Assembly: GCA_017616775.1 (NCBI GenBank)
Contig: JAFZXM010000036.1
Span: forward strand, 1-51,788
Direction of reading: 5' to 3'
Length of the DNA stretch: 51,788 nt
Source: Bacteroidales bacterium
Lineage (GTDB): Bacteria > Bacteroidota > Bacteroidia > Bacteroidales > WCHB1-69
In this document: piece by piece, positions 37,219 to 46,103 of the stretch
How the letters are laid out: each line of letters starts with the position of its first letter
Numbering within the stretch: the first letter of the stretch is position 1
The notes under the pieces: model-generated
The model's input: only the letters and a program-made list of their open reading frames with translations
What the model was told of the DNA's origin: nothing
The model's database searches: none
Program-made: the position numbers and the translations under genes

Positions 37219-37668
37219 CTATTTTTTAATCTTGGTATAAACAACTGAACCTATCAATGCTGCAAATACACCAAAGAACATGATGTAAGCAATGTTTAAT
37301 AAGGTACCTGCCCATTTGTACATGCCTGTTGTGGTGTTTAAGCGAATAGCTACATCGCTCAACTCGCCGGAAGCGGTGAAATAGGCGATAACGGTAATAA
37401 CGGCAACTATACCTAATAATATAAGTGTACTTTTTATACGGTTCTTATCGCTGGCAATTTGAACGATAGTAAAGCCTATCAATGCTATAGCGATAATAAA
37501 TAGCATAAAATAGGTAATATAAAAAGCTATGTTGAGCGAATGTTGATTCTCCACACCCGCTAGCAAATACTCTTTCCCATGCATAGCTGCAACTAGTACA
37601 AATATGCTGGCAATTACAGCTATAGCGAAAGCTGAAATTGTTGTTATTCTATTTAATAATTTTTCCAT
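37219..37668 (-). CDS. four-helix membrane protein of the tolQ-exbD cluster
   Basis: A 149-residue protein with about four membrane helices (for example ISAFAIAVIASIFVLVAAM and AYIMFFGVFAALIGSVVY). I recognise no family, but a small membrane protein between tolQ and the exbD pair is, as I recall, a recurrent Bacteroidota arrangement. It probably belongs to the energy-transducing complex. Confidence 0.65.
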   Translation of the reverse strand: MEKLLNRITTISAFAIAVIASIFVLVAAMHGKEYLLAGVENQHSLNIAFYITYFMLFIIAIALIGFTIVQIASDKNRIKSTLILLGIVAVITVIAYFTASGELSDVAIRLNTTTGMYKWAGTLLNIAYIMFFGVFAALIGSVVYTKIKK

Positions 37669-37696
37669 TTTTAGTCAATTAAATATTATTATTTAA

Positions 37697-38524
37697 TTAT
37701 TTTCTTTTATTGGCAACAATGATGTCCATGTAGTTGATAGTTGCATTTTCCATGGAGGTAACCAAACTATCAATTTTAGATATTAAATAAGAATAGAATA
37801 TTTGAAGAATAATAGCTACAATCAAACCGGTAACGGTGGTGATAAGAGCTACTTTCATACCGCCGGCAACAATAGTCGGGCTGATATCACCGGCTGATTC
37901 TATTTCGTCAAAAGCTTGTACCATACCTACAACCGTTCCCAAGAATCCCAAAGAAGGTGCCACTGCAATACAGAAGCCTATCCATGACATATTGGATTCC
38001 AAACGGGCTGTTTGTACGCTACCATAGGATACCACGGCTTTTTCAATTTCTTCAATGCCTTCGTTGTAACGGTCCAAACCCTGATAGAATACGCTTGCAA
38101 CAGGACCTCTGGTGTTACGGCATAATTCTTTTGCTCCTTCAACATCATTTTTGGCAAGGGCATCTTCTATGCCTTTGAGCAAAGTGTCGGTATTGGTGGT
38201 GGATAAATTCAGATAGATAATTCTTTCTATTACTAAAGCCAAACCAAGAATAAGGATAATTAATATAGGTGTCATCCAGCCGGGACCGCCTTCTATGAAT
38301 TTGTCTTTTAATACTTGGTGAAATGGTTTTTCTACAACAACTTCTTCTTCTAAACCTATAGCGTTTTCAGCTTCTGTTGCTTCAGCAGGAGCTGCATTTT
38401 CATCATTGGCTACTTGGGTTTGTTCGCTTGTTGCATTTGTAGCGGCATCTTGTGCTTTTACAACATTGTTTAATCCGAAAGTTAAAAATCCAGCTACGGC
38501 TAGAATTGTGACTAATTTTTTCAT
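37697..38524 (-). CDS. tolQ: MotA/TolQ/ExbB proton channel protein
   Basis: A 275-residue protein. After an N-terminal signal-like hydrophobic segment and an acidic low-complexity stretch (residues 25-60), three TolQ-type helices follow. The conserved GFLGTVVGMVQAF and AGGMKVALITTVTGLIVAI lie at about residues 195-245. It forms the proton channel that powers the ExbD proteins encoded just downstream. The N-terminal extension is longer than in E. coli TolQ. The tRNA-Ser gene lies 57 bp upstream on the same strand. Confidence 0.88.
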   Translation of the reverse strand: MKKLVTILAVAGFLTFGLNNVVKAQDAATNATSEQTQVANDENAAPAEATEAENAIGLEEEVVVEKPFHQVLKDKFIEGGPGWMTPILIILILGLALVIERIIYLNLSTTNTDTLLKGIEDALAKNDVEGAKELCRNTRGPVASVFYQGLDRYNEGIEEIEKAVVSYGSVQTARLESNMSWIGFCIAVAPSLGFLGTVVGMVQAFDEIESAGDISPTIVAGGMKVALITTVTGLIVAIILQIFYSYLISKIDSLVTSMENATINYMDIIVANKRK

Positions 38525-38581
38525 ACTATGTTTAGGTCTTAAGTTAAATAATTAATTTTATTTATAATATTTTTAATAATT

Positions 38582-38672
38582 TGGCGGAGAGACAGGGATT
38601 CGAACCCTGGAAACGCTTTCGGCGTTTACACACTTTCCAGGCGTGCTCCTTCGACCACTCGGACACCTCTCC
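38582..38672 (-). tRNA. tRNA-Ser (anticodon GGA)
   Basis: Reading the minus strand from 38672: a 7-bp acceptor stem (GGAGAGG with TCTCTCC), a D-arm, the anticodon stem CACGC/GTGTG around the loop CTGGAAA (anticodon GGA, codon UCC), a long class II variable arm (AAACGC-CGAAA-GCGTTT) and the T-arm CAGGG-TTCGAAT-CCCTG. CCA appears encoded at the 3' end (38582-38584). Confidence 0.96.
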
Positions 38673-38754
38673 AATAAGCCTAAAATAGGCCTGTTTTCAA
38701 AACGCTAAATTACAAAAAAAAATAATAGCATTCTCTAAAAAATTGAAAAAAATT

Positions 38755-39789
38755 TCAACCGATGGAAATTTCTCCACGTAATGATTTGTTAAATAAAATT
38801 TTAATCCTGTCAATATTTTTTTCTTTACCCAAAAGATACATCAATTTTGTCACCGCACTTTCGGTAATAATGTCGTAACCGCTGATGATGCCCATCTTTT
38901 GAAGTTCCAAACTGGTTTCATATTTGCCCAAATCCACGCTTCCGCCGCCTTTGCATTGGGTGACATTGACTATCACTATTCCTTTGTTGACCGCTTCTCT
39001 CAGCAAATTTAAAAACCAGGGGGATTGGCAGGCATTGCCCGACCCGTAGGTCTCCAATATCACTCCTTTGAGCCCTTCGGCTTGTAATACCGATTTTACC
39101 ACATTGGGGGTAATGCCGGGAAACAGTTTCAAAATGGATATATTGGCGTCCATATCGGTGAATAACTCTACAGGCAGATTGTCTGCTTTACGGATATATT
39201 CTTTGTTGTATTTGATGCTCACACCCGCATGGGCCAAAACGGGATAGTTGGGGGAGGCAAAGGCATCGAAATTTTCCGCATGGTTTTTGTGAGTGCGGTT
39301 TCCTCTGTATAATTTATTTTCAAAGCAAATACACACTTCCGGTATCATGGGAGTTCCGTCTTCATTGCATGCAGCCGCTAATTCAATGGAGTTGATCATA
39401 TTGTTGCGGCCGTCGGTACGGGCTATTCCCAAAGGCAATTGTGAACCCGTGAGTATGATGGGCTTGTTCAGATGATTGAACATAAAACTGAGAGCCGATG
39501 CGGTGTATCCCATGGTATCGGTGCCGTGCAATACCACAAAACCGTCGTATTGGTCGTAAAATTCCATAATTTTATTGCCGATATCGGCCCAATCGCCCGG
39601 ATTCATATCCGAGGAGTCGATAGGGTGTTGGAAAGCAAATGTGTCCACTTTGATATTGTAAAACGATAAACGGGGAATTTGGTCGTAAATGTTTTTGAAA
39701 TCAAACACTTTCAAACTTCCTGTTTCGGCATCTTGCAGCATGCCTATGGTTCCTCCGGTGTAAAGTATTAAAATATGCGGTGTTTTCAT
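38755..39789 (-). CDS. ansA: L-asparaginase, type I
   Basis: A 344-residue enzyme hydrolysing asparagine to aspartate and ammonia. Catalytic threonines are in YTGGTIGML (N-terminus) and LHGTDTMGYTASA. TQCKGGGSVDLGKYETS marks the C-terminal part. It has no signal peptide, so it is the cytoplasmic type. The ATG at 39789 was chosen because the family starts just before TPHILILYTGG; an in-frame start at 39822 would overlap tatD. It follows tatD by 7 bp. Confidence 0.92.
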   Translation of the reverse strand: MKTPHILILYTGGTIGMLQDAETGSLKVFDFKNIYDQIPRLSFYNIKVDTFAFQHPIDSSDMNPGDWADIGNKIMEFYDQYDGFVVLHGTDTMGYTASALSFMFNHLNKPIILTGSQLPLGIARTDGRNNMINSIELAAACNEDGTPMIPEVCICFENKLYRGNRTHKNHAENFDAFASPNYPVLAHAGVSIKYNKEYIRKADNLPVELFTDMDANISILKLFPGITPNVVKSVLQAEGLKGVILETYGSGNACQSPWFLNLLREAVNKGIVIVNVTQCKGGGSVDLGKYETSLELQKMGIISGYDIITESAVTKLMYLLGKEKNIDRIKILFNKSLRGEISIG

Positions 39790-39796
39790 TTTGATG

Positions 39797-40564
39797 TTAT
39801 ATTTTGAAAAGTTGTTTGGCATTTTTTGTGGTGATATCCGCTACGGTAGGGATATCGGTATGTTTTATCTCTGCTATTTTTTTGGCTATAACAGGGATAT
39901 AGCTGCTTTGGTTTCTTTGCCCCCTGTAAGGGTGCGGGCTGAGATAAGGACTGTCGGTTTCCAGCACTATATTCTGTAAATCAATATGAGGCAGCAGCTC
40001 ATCCAAATGACTGCTTTTGTAGGTGACAGTTCCTCCAATTCCCAAATAAAATCCCATGGAAATAACTGCCAGTGCGTGGTCAATGCTTCCGGACCAGCAA
40101 TGAAAAATGCCTCTTAACTTTTGTCCTTTAAATTGTTCCAGCACGTCTATAACTTCGTAATAAGATTGCCGTTTGTGAATGACAAGGGGCAGTTGGTGCC
40201 GGACGGCAAAATCCACCTGCATGGCAAAAGCTTCTTTTTGTTCGGCAAGCATGGAGGTATCCCAATACAAATCTATGCCTATTTCACCTATTGCAATAAA
40301 CGGATGCTTGCCGAACAAGGCAAACATGCGTTGCAATACCTCTTTATAGTCGCTTTTTACGTCACAAGGGTGCAAACCCAGCATGGGATGGCACATCCCG
40401 GGATAGGTGCTGCACAGCTGAAGCATGGCAGGAATGCTGTCCCAATTGATATTGGGAAGCAATAATGTGTTAACGCCTGCTTGTTTGCATGCGGCAATAA
40501 CACTGTCCCTGTCCTGATCAAAGGCCGCATCGTAAATGTGGGTGTGCGTATCTATAAAGTTCAT
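39797..40564 (-). CDS. tatD: TatD-family metal-dependent hydrolase
   Basis: A 255-residue TIM-barrel hydrolase. Metal ligands are in DTHTHIYD (N-terminus), EIGIDLYWD and ETDSPYLSPHPYRGQRN. Related enzymes act as 3'-5' exonucleases or D-tyrosyl deacylases. The ATG at 40564 begins the family's normal start. It is probably cotranscribed with ansA. Confidence 0.92.
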   Translation of the reverse strand: MNFIDTHTHIYDAAFDQDRDSVIAACKQAGVNTLLLPNINWDSIPAMLQLCSTYPGMCHPMLGLHPCDVKSDYKEVLQRMFALFGKHPFIAIGEIGIDLYWDTSMLAEQKEAFAMQVDFAVRHQLPLVIHKRQSYYEVIDVLEQFKGQKLRGIFHCWSGSIDHALAVISMGFYLGIGGTVTYKSSHLDELLPHIDLQNIVLETDSPYLSPHPYRGQRNQSSYIPVIAKKIAEIKHTDIPTVADITTKNAKQLFKI

Positions 40565-40581
40565 GTTTTGTGAAAATAAAG

Positions 40582-40608
40582 AAAAAACACCTATATGCAT
40601 AGGTGTTT
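40582..40608 (-). terminator. terminator after the secreted GLPGLI-like gene
   Basis: AAACACCTAT (40585-40594) and ATAGGTGTTT (40599-40608) form a perfect 10-bp stem with an ATGC loop and a minus-strand T-run. It lies between the gene at 40634 and the tatD start. Confidence 0.8.
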
Positions 40609-40633
40609 GTTTATTAATATAATGTGTAAAACA

Positions 40634-41353
40634 TTAAAAATCATCATCGTCACCATTTCCGCCACCGAATAATTGCTCTATTTCTTCATCGGTGAGAATT
40701 TTGAAAGAGGAAGGGATTAAAAAGTCTGCAGGGTTGATTTTTACTTTGGTATTAATGGCGGTCACTTCAGAAGTAGTAGAGGAAACACCATTGGCAGATG
40801 TTGTTTGTATATACATGGGGAAACCGTCCAAGCCCGGCAATTCAAAAAAGTTACCTGCAGTGCCTGCCACTAATTCGGTAGAGGTATAAGCTACACCTAC
40901 TTCTCTGCTTTCTTCTTCTTCGGTGTTGGTAACGGTGATTTTGTATCCGTTGCAAACATAGCCGCAAATGGTTTTGGTGTCATTGGTAGGAGTATAGGAA
41001 TAAACTACACCTTCACGGGCTTCGTCAAAATAGGCTTTTTCTCTAACTATTGCCATTTGTTGTCCGGGGTAGTCTATTAACTGTATGAGTTTGCAAGCAT
41101 CCCCATCGTATATAACGTGAAGGGGAAAACCTACATTCATAGTGGTTTTGCGCTTGTTTCCCATCACTTTATAGGTGGATTCTGTGGGCAATTGAGCCAA
41201 TTTTTGAGGGTCAATATCTCCGCTGTATTTAATGGCGTATTTTACTTCACCTTGAAATACAGTGGTTTTTGTTTTTTTGCCTCCTGCCATTGTTGTGTTG
41301 GCAATCAATACACAACATAAGGAGAGAGCGATAACTGAAATTATTTTTTTCAT
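40634..41353 (-). CDS. secreted GLPGLI/DUF4412-like protein
   Basis: A 239-residue protein with a signal peptide ending near TTMA, an N-terminal FQGEVKYAIKYSG strand, a cysteine pair in TICGYVCNGYKI and an acidic Gly/Asp-rich tail. It is related to the upstream gene at 41453 (FQGTISYTMQ, TICNYSCQKY). The families are poorly characterised. It has its own promoter and terminator. Confidence 0.6.
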   Translation of the reverse strand: MKKIISVIALSLCCVLIANTTMAGGKKTKTTVFQGEVKYAIKYSGDIDPQKLAQLPTESTYKVMGNKRKTTMNVGFPLHVIYDGDACKLIQLIDYPGQQMAIVREKAYFDEAREGVVYSYTPTNDTKTICGYVCNGYKITVTNTEEEESREVGVAYTSTELVAGTAGNFFELPGLDGFPMYIQTTSANGVSSTTSEVTAINTKVKINPADFLIPSSFKILTDEEIEQLFGGGNGDDDDF

Positions 41354-41380
41354 GTCAGAAACTATTTAAAATTAACGTTG

Positions 41381-41388
41381 CAAATGTA
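41381..41388 (-). promoter_or_regulatory. -7 box of the secreted GLPGLI-like gene
   Basis: Minus-strand TACATTTG, 27 bp before the ATG at 41353. Confidence 0.55.
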
Positions 41389-41452
41389 CTATTTTTTTTT
41401 GAATTGTCATATTGTTGTTGCAAGGATATGGTTTGAATGCGGAACAAGTATC

Positions 41453-42154
41453 CTAACGAAGCCATTTCAAATATTCTTGCAGTAAAGCCAAAGTGATGTA
41501 CTTGTAACTTTTGTCTATTTGAAATTCCTTGTCGGAAAGCTTGCAGGGTTTGATATCTGTGGCTGTAATTTTTACCCGTATATCGGTTTGTTCCATTTCT
41601 ATTTGAAGAATAGCTTCGTCTTTGGGCAAGGGCAAAGTGCCGGATAATATATTCCGGATGCAGATGTCTTTGCTCAAATACACCCATATATTCACCTCCG
41701 CATTTTGTAAAATACCGTTCGATAAAGTATTGGAGGGCATATTGTTGATATCGGTGTCGGATAAGGCACCGTGGAATACCAAATATTTTTGGCAGCTATA
41801 GTTGCAGATAGTGTCAGTGGAAAGCATGTCTCCCAAATTTATGCCTGCGCTGTCGTCAGCTTGATGTATCGGCAGGGGAACGGCAATTTTGTTTCCCATG
41901 GCATTTATCAGCAGGGTGGTGCTGTCCAGGGCAAGATCTTGTATCAATTGTAAATTTATGCCGTATATGTCGGCGGATATTTTATTGTATTTGTTGGAAT
42001 AATAGCATGTTGCATAGGAGGATATATTTTTGTCGCCGTATTCCGTTTGCATAGTATATGATATGGTCCCTTGAAATGTTTTTTGTTTTTGGGCGTTTGC
42101 CCCGTAGGGTAGCAGGATAAATAGGAGTGCAAAAATGCAAAACTGTTGTTTCAT
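41453..42154 (-). CDS. secreted protein, paralogue of the preceding family
   Basis: A 233-residue protein with a signal peptide (cleavage near ANAQ). It shares the opening FQG(T/E)(I/V)(S/K)Y strand and the TIC.Y.C motif with the gene at 40634-41353, so the two are likely diverged tandem paralogues. It follows lepB by 6 bp at the end of the parA operon. Function unknown. Confidence 0.6.
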   Translation of the reverse strand: MKQQFCIFALLFILLPYGANAQKQKTFQGTISYTMQTEYGDKNISSYATCYYSNKYNKISADIYGINLQLIQDLALDSTTLLINAMGNKIAVPLPIHQADDSAGINLGDMLSTDTICNYSCQKYLVFHGALSDTDINNMPSNTLSNGILQNAEVNIWVYLSKDICIRNILSGTLPLPKDEAILQIEMEQTDIRVKITATDIKPCKLSDKEFQIDKSYKYITLALLQEYLKWLR

Positions 42155-42160
42155 AGTGTT

Positions 42161-43873
42161 TTATTTTATTTTTTTATACATTCTGTTCCATCGTATTTTT
42201 CCTTCTCCCAAATTTTTGAATTTATCCAAACTCATCCATGCGAAAGCGGCTTTTCCTACAATATGGTCTTCAGGCACGAATCCCCAATAGCGGGAATCTG
42301 CGGAATTGTGTCTGTTGTCTCCCATCATCCAGTAATAGTTCATACGGAAAGTGTAGGTGTCGGTTTTCTCACCGTTGATATATATCTTGTTGTCGCGAAT
42401 TTCCAATGTATTGCCTTCGTAATTTTTGATAATGCGGGAATAAAGGCATATATTGTCGTTGTTTAAGGTGACGGTTTGTCCTGCTTTGGGAACTATAACA
42501 GGTCCCATATTGTCCCTGTTCCATTGATAGTGTTCGTTCTGCGGAAAAATATCGGCTTCATATACGGTATCATCGTAAATATAGGGCTGTATGGATATCA
42601 CGTTGTTGTATTGGCGTATTTTTTCCACTTGGTCGGGGTGCAGATGATATGCCCACAGGGTGGGAGATAATTGTTGCATGTCTTCTTCGTTGATATTGAG
42701 TTTTTGTCTGTTGTTGGGGCTGATGTTAATGCCGTTGGTTTCAATCAGATACATTAATTGTGATAATGGGGGCTGATAAGCTTTTTGATGGTTTACATAA
42801 AGCACGGCATGTTTTATTTGTAAGGTATCGCCGGGAATTCCCACACATCGTTTGATATAGTTTTCCCGTTTGTCCACGGGACGGTATCGGATATGATATT
42901 CCTTGCCCGCCACGTCGTATTCTTTGCCTGCATAATAGTCGGATCCGTATTTGTATAGCAATTCCGTATATTGGTGCCATTGACCATCACAAAAATAATA
43001 TTCACCGGCATATTCGGCAGGATGCATAAAAGCATTTTTGATGTGTCGGATGATGGCGTAATAGCTTTCGCTTTGTCGTTCCAGGGCAACGGTATCCCCG
43101 TCGGGATAGTTGAACACCACGGCATCGTAGCGTTGAATGCGGGAATGTCCGGGAAAGCGGAAAAAAGGAAATTGTATTTTATCGAAGTAGGCTCGTTGGT
43201 ATTTGGTGAGGGGAAGGGTGTGATGTACAAAGGGCACCGCGATGGGTGTTTGCGGTATTTTGGGTCCGTAAGCCATTTTGCTTACTGCCAGATAATCGCC
43301 CACCATAAGGGTGCTTTCCATGGAAGAGGTGGGGATTTTGTACAGTTCAAACATAAAGGTGCGGATAATATATGCCGCCACAACGGCATATATGATGGCA
43401 TCGGTCCAGCTGCGGGCTTTTGTTTTTATGGTCCGTTCGTTCTTTTGTGCTTGATCGGAACTTTGTTTCTGTCTTTTTGTCAACGGCATGGTATGCCATA
43501 CGCCCAATAGGTGTTCAGGAACTTGGTTGCGTGGGTAAAATATTTCTTTTTTGGAAAATCCCCAATAGGGTACAGCAACAAAAGGAAATATCAATTCGGG
43601 AATCAGCACTATATACCGGGTGTGGTCAAACATGCGGGCTGTTTTCCATATCATGAGCATGAAGGTAAATACGTTCAGATAGGGAATGATTAAAAATACA
43701 ATCCACCACAAGGGGCGCTCTATCACTTTTAGCCATGCATATAGATTATAAAACGGGATGAGTGCGTGCCAAGGGGTGCGTCCGGCTTTTTTAAATACGC
43801 CGTATAATCCCGCAAAAGTGCCTGTTACATATAATATACAATAAACGGTTAAAAATTCTATGCTGAAAGTCAT
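42161..43873 (-). CDS. lepB: signal peptidase I, long Bacteroidota form
   Basis: A 570-residue enzyme. Residues about 1-85 form a DUF5684-like membrane region. The catalytic Ser lies in PTSSMESTLMVGDY (near residue 183), the general-base Lys in NYIKRCVGIPGD, and box E is MMGDNRHNSADSRYWGFV. A large insert separates Ser and Lys regions. It cleaves signal peptides at the inner membrane. It overlaps dapB by 4 bp (ATGA). Confidence 0.9.
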   Translation of the reverse strand: MTFSIEFLTVYCILYVTGTFAGLYGVFKKAGRTPWHALIPFYNLYAWLKVIERPLWWIVFLIIPYLNVFTFMLMIWKTARMFDHTRYIVLIPELIFPFVAVPYWGFSKKEIFYPRNQVPEHLLGVWHTMPLTKRQKQSSDQAQKNERTIKTKARSWTDAIIYAVVAAYIIRTFMFELYKIPTSSMESTLMVGDYLAVSKMAYGPKIPQTPIAVPFVHHTLPLTKYQRAYFDKIQFPFFRFPGHSRIQRYDAVVFNYPDGDTVALERQSESYYAIIRHIKNAFMHPAEYAGEYYFCDGQWHQYTELLYKYGSDYYAGKEYDVAGKEYHIRYRPVDKRENYIKRCVGIPGDTLQIKHAVLYVNHQKAYQPPLSQLMYLIETNGINISPNNRQKLNINEEDMQQLSPTLWAYHLHPDQVEKIRQYNNVISIQPYIYDDTVYEADIFPQNEHYQWNRDNMGPVIVPKAGQTVTLNNDNICLYSRIIKNYEGNTLEIRDNKIYINGEKTDTYTFRMNYYWMMGDNRHNSADSRYWGFVPEDHIVGKAAFAWMSLDKFKNLGEGKIRWNRMYKKIK

Positions 43874-44598
43874 ATTGCCGGTGTGTTAAAGTTGAACATA
43901 TCTTTGATGGAATGAAAGCCCGGATGTTGCAGCAGCCATTCAGCCCCTTTGACGGCGCCCATGGCGAATCCTTTGCGGTTAAAAGCGGTATGTTTGATTT
44001 CTATGGCATCCATATCCGATTGGTAGGTGACAATATGTGTGCCTACATTATTATTTAAACGTTGCGATTTGATGGACAATTCCTGCGGATTGTCGTTCAT
44101 TTCATTGATCCATGTTTTTTTGTTGTCTATCACGCTGATAATATCGTTGGCCAAGGTGATAGCGGTACCGCTGGGGGCGTCTTTTTTGTTGATGTGGTGA
44201 ATTTCTTCTATGCTCACATCGTAATTGTAGCCGTTCATAATATGCGCCAATGCTGCGTTGAGAGCAAAAAACAAGTTGACACCCAAACTGAAATTGCTGG
44301 CATACAATACACTTCCTTGCCATTGCTGGCATTGTTGACGTATGTCGTCAATATGTTCGTACCATCCTGTGGTGCCGACAACAATAGGCAAGTGCAGCTG
44401 CAGGCATTTGTTGATATTGTCCAGCACCGTTTGAGGGGTGGAAAATTCTATGGCTGCATCGGCAGTTTGGACTAGTGCTGAATTTTTATTCCAATCTTCT
44501 TCAGAATCAATATAGGCTACTATTTCATGATGAAGTGTTTTGGCGGCAATTTCCACCTGTTCACCCATTTTTCCGTATCCTAATATGGCTATTTTCAT
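43870..44598 (-). CDS. dapB: 4-hydroxy-tetrahydrodipicolinate reductase
   Basis: A 242-residue enzyme of lysine/diaminopimelate synthesis. It has the Rossmann motif GYGKMG, VGTTGW and the catalytic EIHHINKKDAPSGTAI. The meso-diaminopimelate product goes to peptidoglycan. It lies in the conserved parA-parB-DUF5683-dapB-lepB order. Confidence 0.94.
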   Translation of the reverse strand: MKIAILGYGKMGEQVEIAAKTLHHEIVAYIDSEEDWNKNSALVQTADAAIEFSTPQTVLDNINKCLQLHLPIVVGTTGWYEHIDDIRQQCQQWQGSVLYASNFSLGVNLFFALNAALAHIMNGYNYDVSIEEIHHINKKDAPSGTAITLANDIISVIDNKKTWINEMNDNPQELSIKSQRLNNNVGTHIVTYQSDMDAIEIKHTAFNRKGFAMGAVKGAEWLLQHPGFHSIKDMFNFNTPAI

Positions 44599-44601
44599 AA
44601 T

Positions 44602-45204
44602 TTAGAAATTGAGTGTTAATGATAGATTCGGTAAAGTAAGCGACTGTTTGAAATTCGGCCGGACGGGGGATATGTCCGGACGGACGTGTAGCGATAAATT
44701 GTCGGATACGTCAAAAGTAAACAGGTGGGCGTCCACTACGGCGTCCACTATGTTCACCGCGTACCATACCACCAATACAATAATGGATATTTCCATGTTT
44801 TTTTGTTGCGTTTCTTTCAGCAATTGTATATTGCTTACACTCATATCCGCATATTTGGGCAGAAACTGGTCGGTTTCATCGTTCAGCCGGTGTCTGTATT
44901 CGGTGCGTAATTCCGTAAATTGTTTGTTGAAATAATAGATACAAAATCCGGTGGCGCCAAAGCCGGCATATACTATAGGTATTTTCCAATATTTATGGTT
45001 GTATCCTTGTCCCAACCCGGGCAATACGGCCGACATCCATCCCGCGGTAACGGGAGAATGTTTTTTTTCTTTTGGGGTGATGTTGGCGGTATCTATTTTA
45101 TTTTTGCGTACAATATCGTTGTAAGAAAAGGCATATTGACCATAAGAGGTAGCGGTGCAGAGTATGCATAAAAGCAAAATATGGCTGATATGTCTTTTTT
45201 TCAT
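44602..45204 (-). CDS. DUF5683 protein
   Basis: A 200-residue protein with an N-terminal signal or anchor, then the DUF5683 pattern SAVLPGLGQGYNHKYWKIPIVYAGFG with hydrophobic segments. This family typically sits between parB and dapB, as here. Function unknown, probably envelope-located. Confidence 0.8.
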   Translation of the reverse strand: MKKRHISHILLLCILCTATSYGQYAFSYNDIVRKNKIDTANITPKEKKHSPVTAGWMSAVLPGLGQGYNHKYWKIPIVYAGFGATGFCIYYFNKQFTELRTEYRHRLNDETDQFLPKYADMSVSNIQLLKETQQKNMEISIIVLVVWYAVNIVDAVVDAHLFTFDVSDNLSLHVRPDISPVRPNFKQSLTLPNLSLTLNF

Positions 45205-45206
45205 GA

Positions 45207-46103
45207 CTATTTTGTTAATTGGAATAATAGCCGCTCTAATTCGTTGTCAGATGAAAAATGCAAATTTATGCTGCCTTTTCCTTTGATGTTTCGTTTGATA
45301 TTCACTTTGGTCTTGTATTGTGCAGCCAATTTTTTTTCTTCTCCGACAAAATGGGCCGGTAATTTTATTTTGGTTTTTTTCAAAGCGGAAGTGCCGGCTT
45401 TTTTGGCCATTTCTTCTGCTTGCCTAACGGAAAGACCCATGCTGATAATTTTTTCCGCCAAGGTTTTTTGGATGTCACCATCGGTTATGCCTGCCAAGGC
45501 TTTGGCATGTCCCATGGATATTTTGCCTTCGCAGATATATTGTTGTACGGGGGTGCAAAGTTTGAGCAAGCGCAGATAATTGGTGATTACAGGTCTGCTT
45601 TTTGCCACTTTGGCGGAAAGCTCTTCTTGCTTGAGATTACATTCGTTGATAAGCCTTTGGAAAGATAAAGCTATTTCTATAGGGTTGAGGTCTTTGCGTT
45701 GAATGTTCTCGATAAGTCCCATTTCCAGCATTTGCATGTCGGAGGCGGAGCGTATGTAGGCGGCTATGGCGGTAAACCCTGCCATTTTACAGGCTCTTAA
45801 CCGCCGTTCTCCGGCAATAAGCTGGTAACGGCCGTTTTTCGCAGAACGAACGGTAACGGGTTGGATAAGCCCGTGTTCTTTAATGGAGAGACATAATTCT
45901 TGCAATGCCTCATCTTCAAAATCGTTTCTCGGTTGCCATGGATTGGCGTCTATTAAATTGATATTTATTTCCGTAAACTCGTTTTCTTTAATTCTGCTCG
46001 GGGATTGACGGCTTACTATACTATTGTCAGGATTGGATATGCCCAATATGGCATCCAAACCTCTTCCCATGCCTCTTTGTTTAGGATTTTTGTTGTTTGT
46101 CAT
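45207..46103 (-). CDS. parB: chromosome partitioning protein ParB
   Basis: A 298-residue protein with GRGLDAILG at the start, the CTPase/N-engagement motif AGERRLRACKMAG and a helix-turn-helix region at about residues 130-200. ParB binds parS sites and, with ParA, segregates the origin region. I saw no clear parS in the window. It overlaps parA by 4 bp. Confidence 0.93.
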   Translation of the reverse strand: MTNNKNPKQRGMGRGLDAILGISNPDNSIVSRQSPSRIKENEFTEININLIDANPWQPRNDFEDEALQELCLSIKEHGLIQPVTVRSAKNGRYQLIAGERRLRACKMAGFTAIAAYIRSASDMQMLEMGLIENIQRKDLNPIEIALSFQRLINECNLKQEELSAKVAKSRPVITNYLRLLKLCTPVQQYICEGKISMGHAKALAGITDGDIQKTLAEKIISMGLSVRQAEEMAKKAGTSALKKTKIKLPAHFVGEEKKLAAQYKTKVNIKRNIKGKGSINLHFSSDNELERLLFQLTK

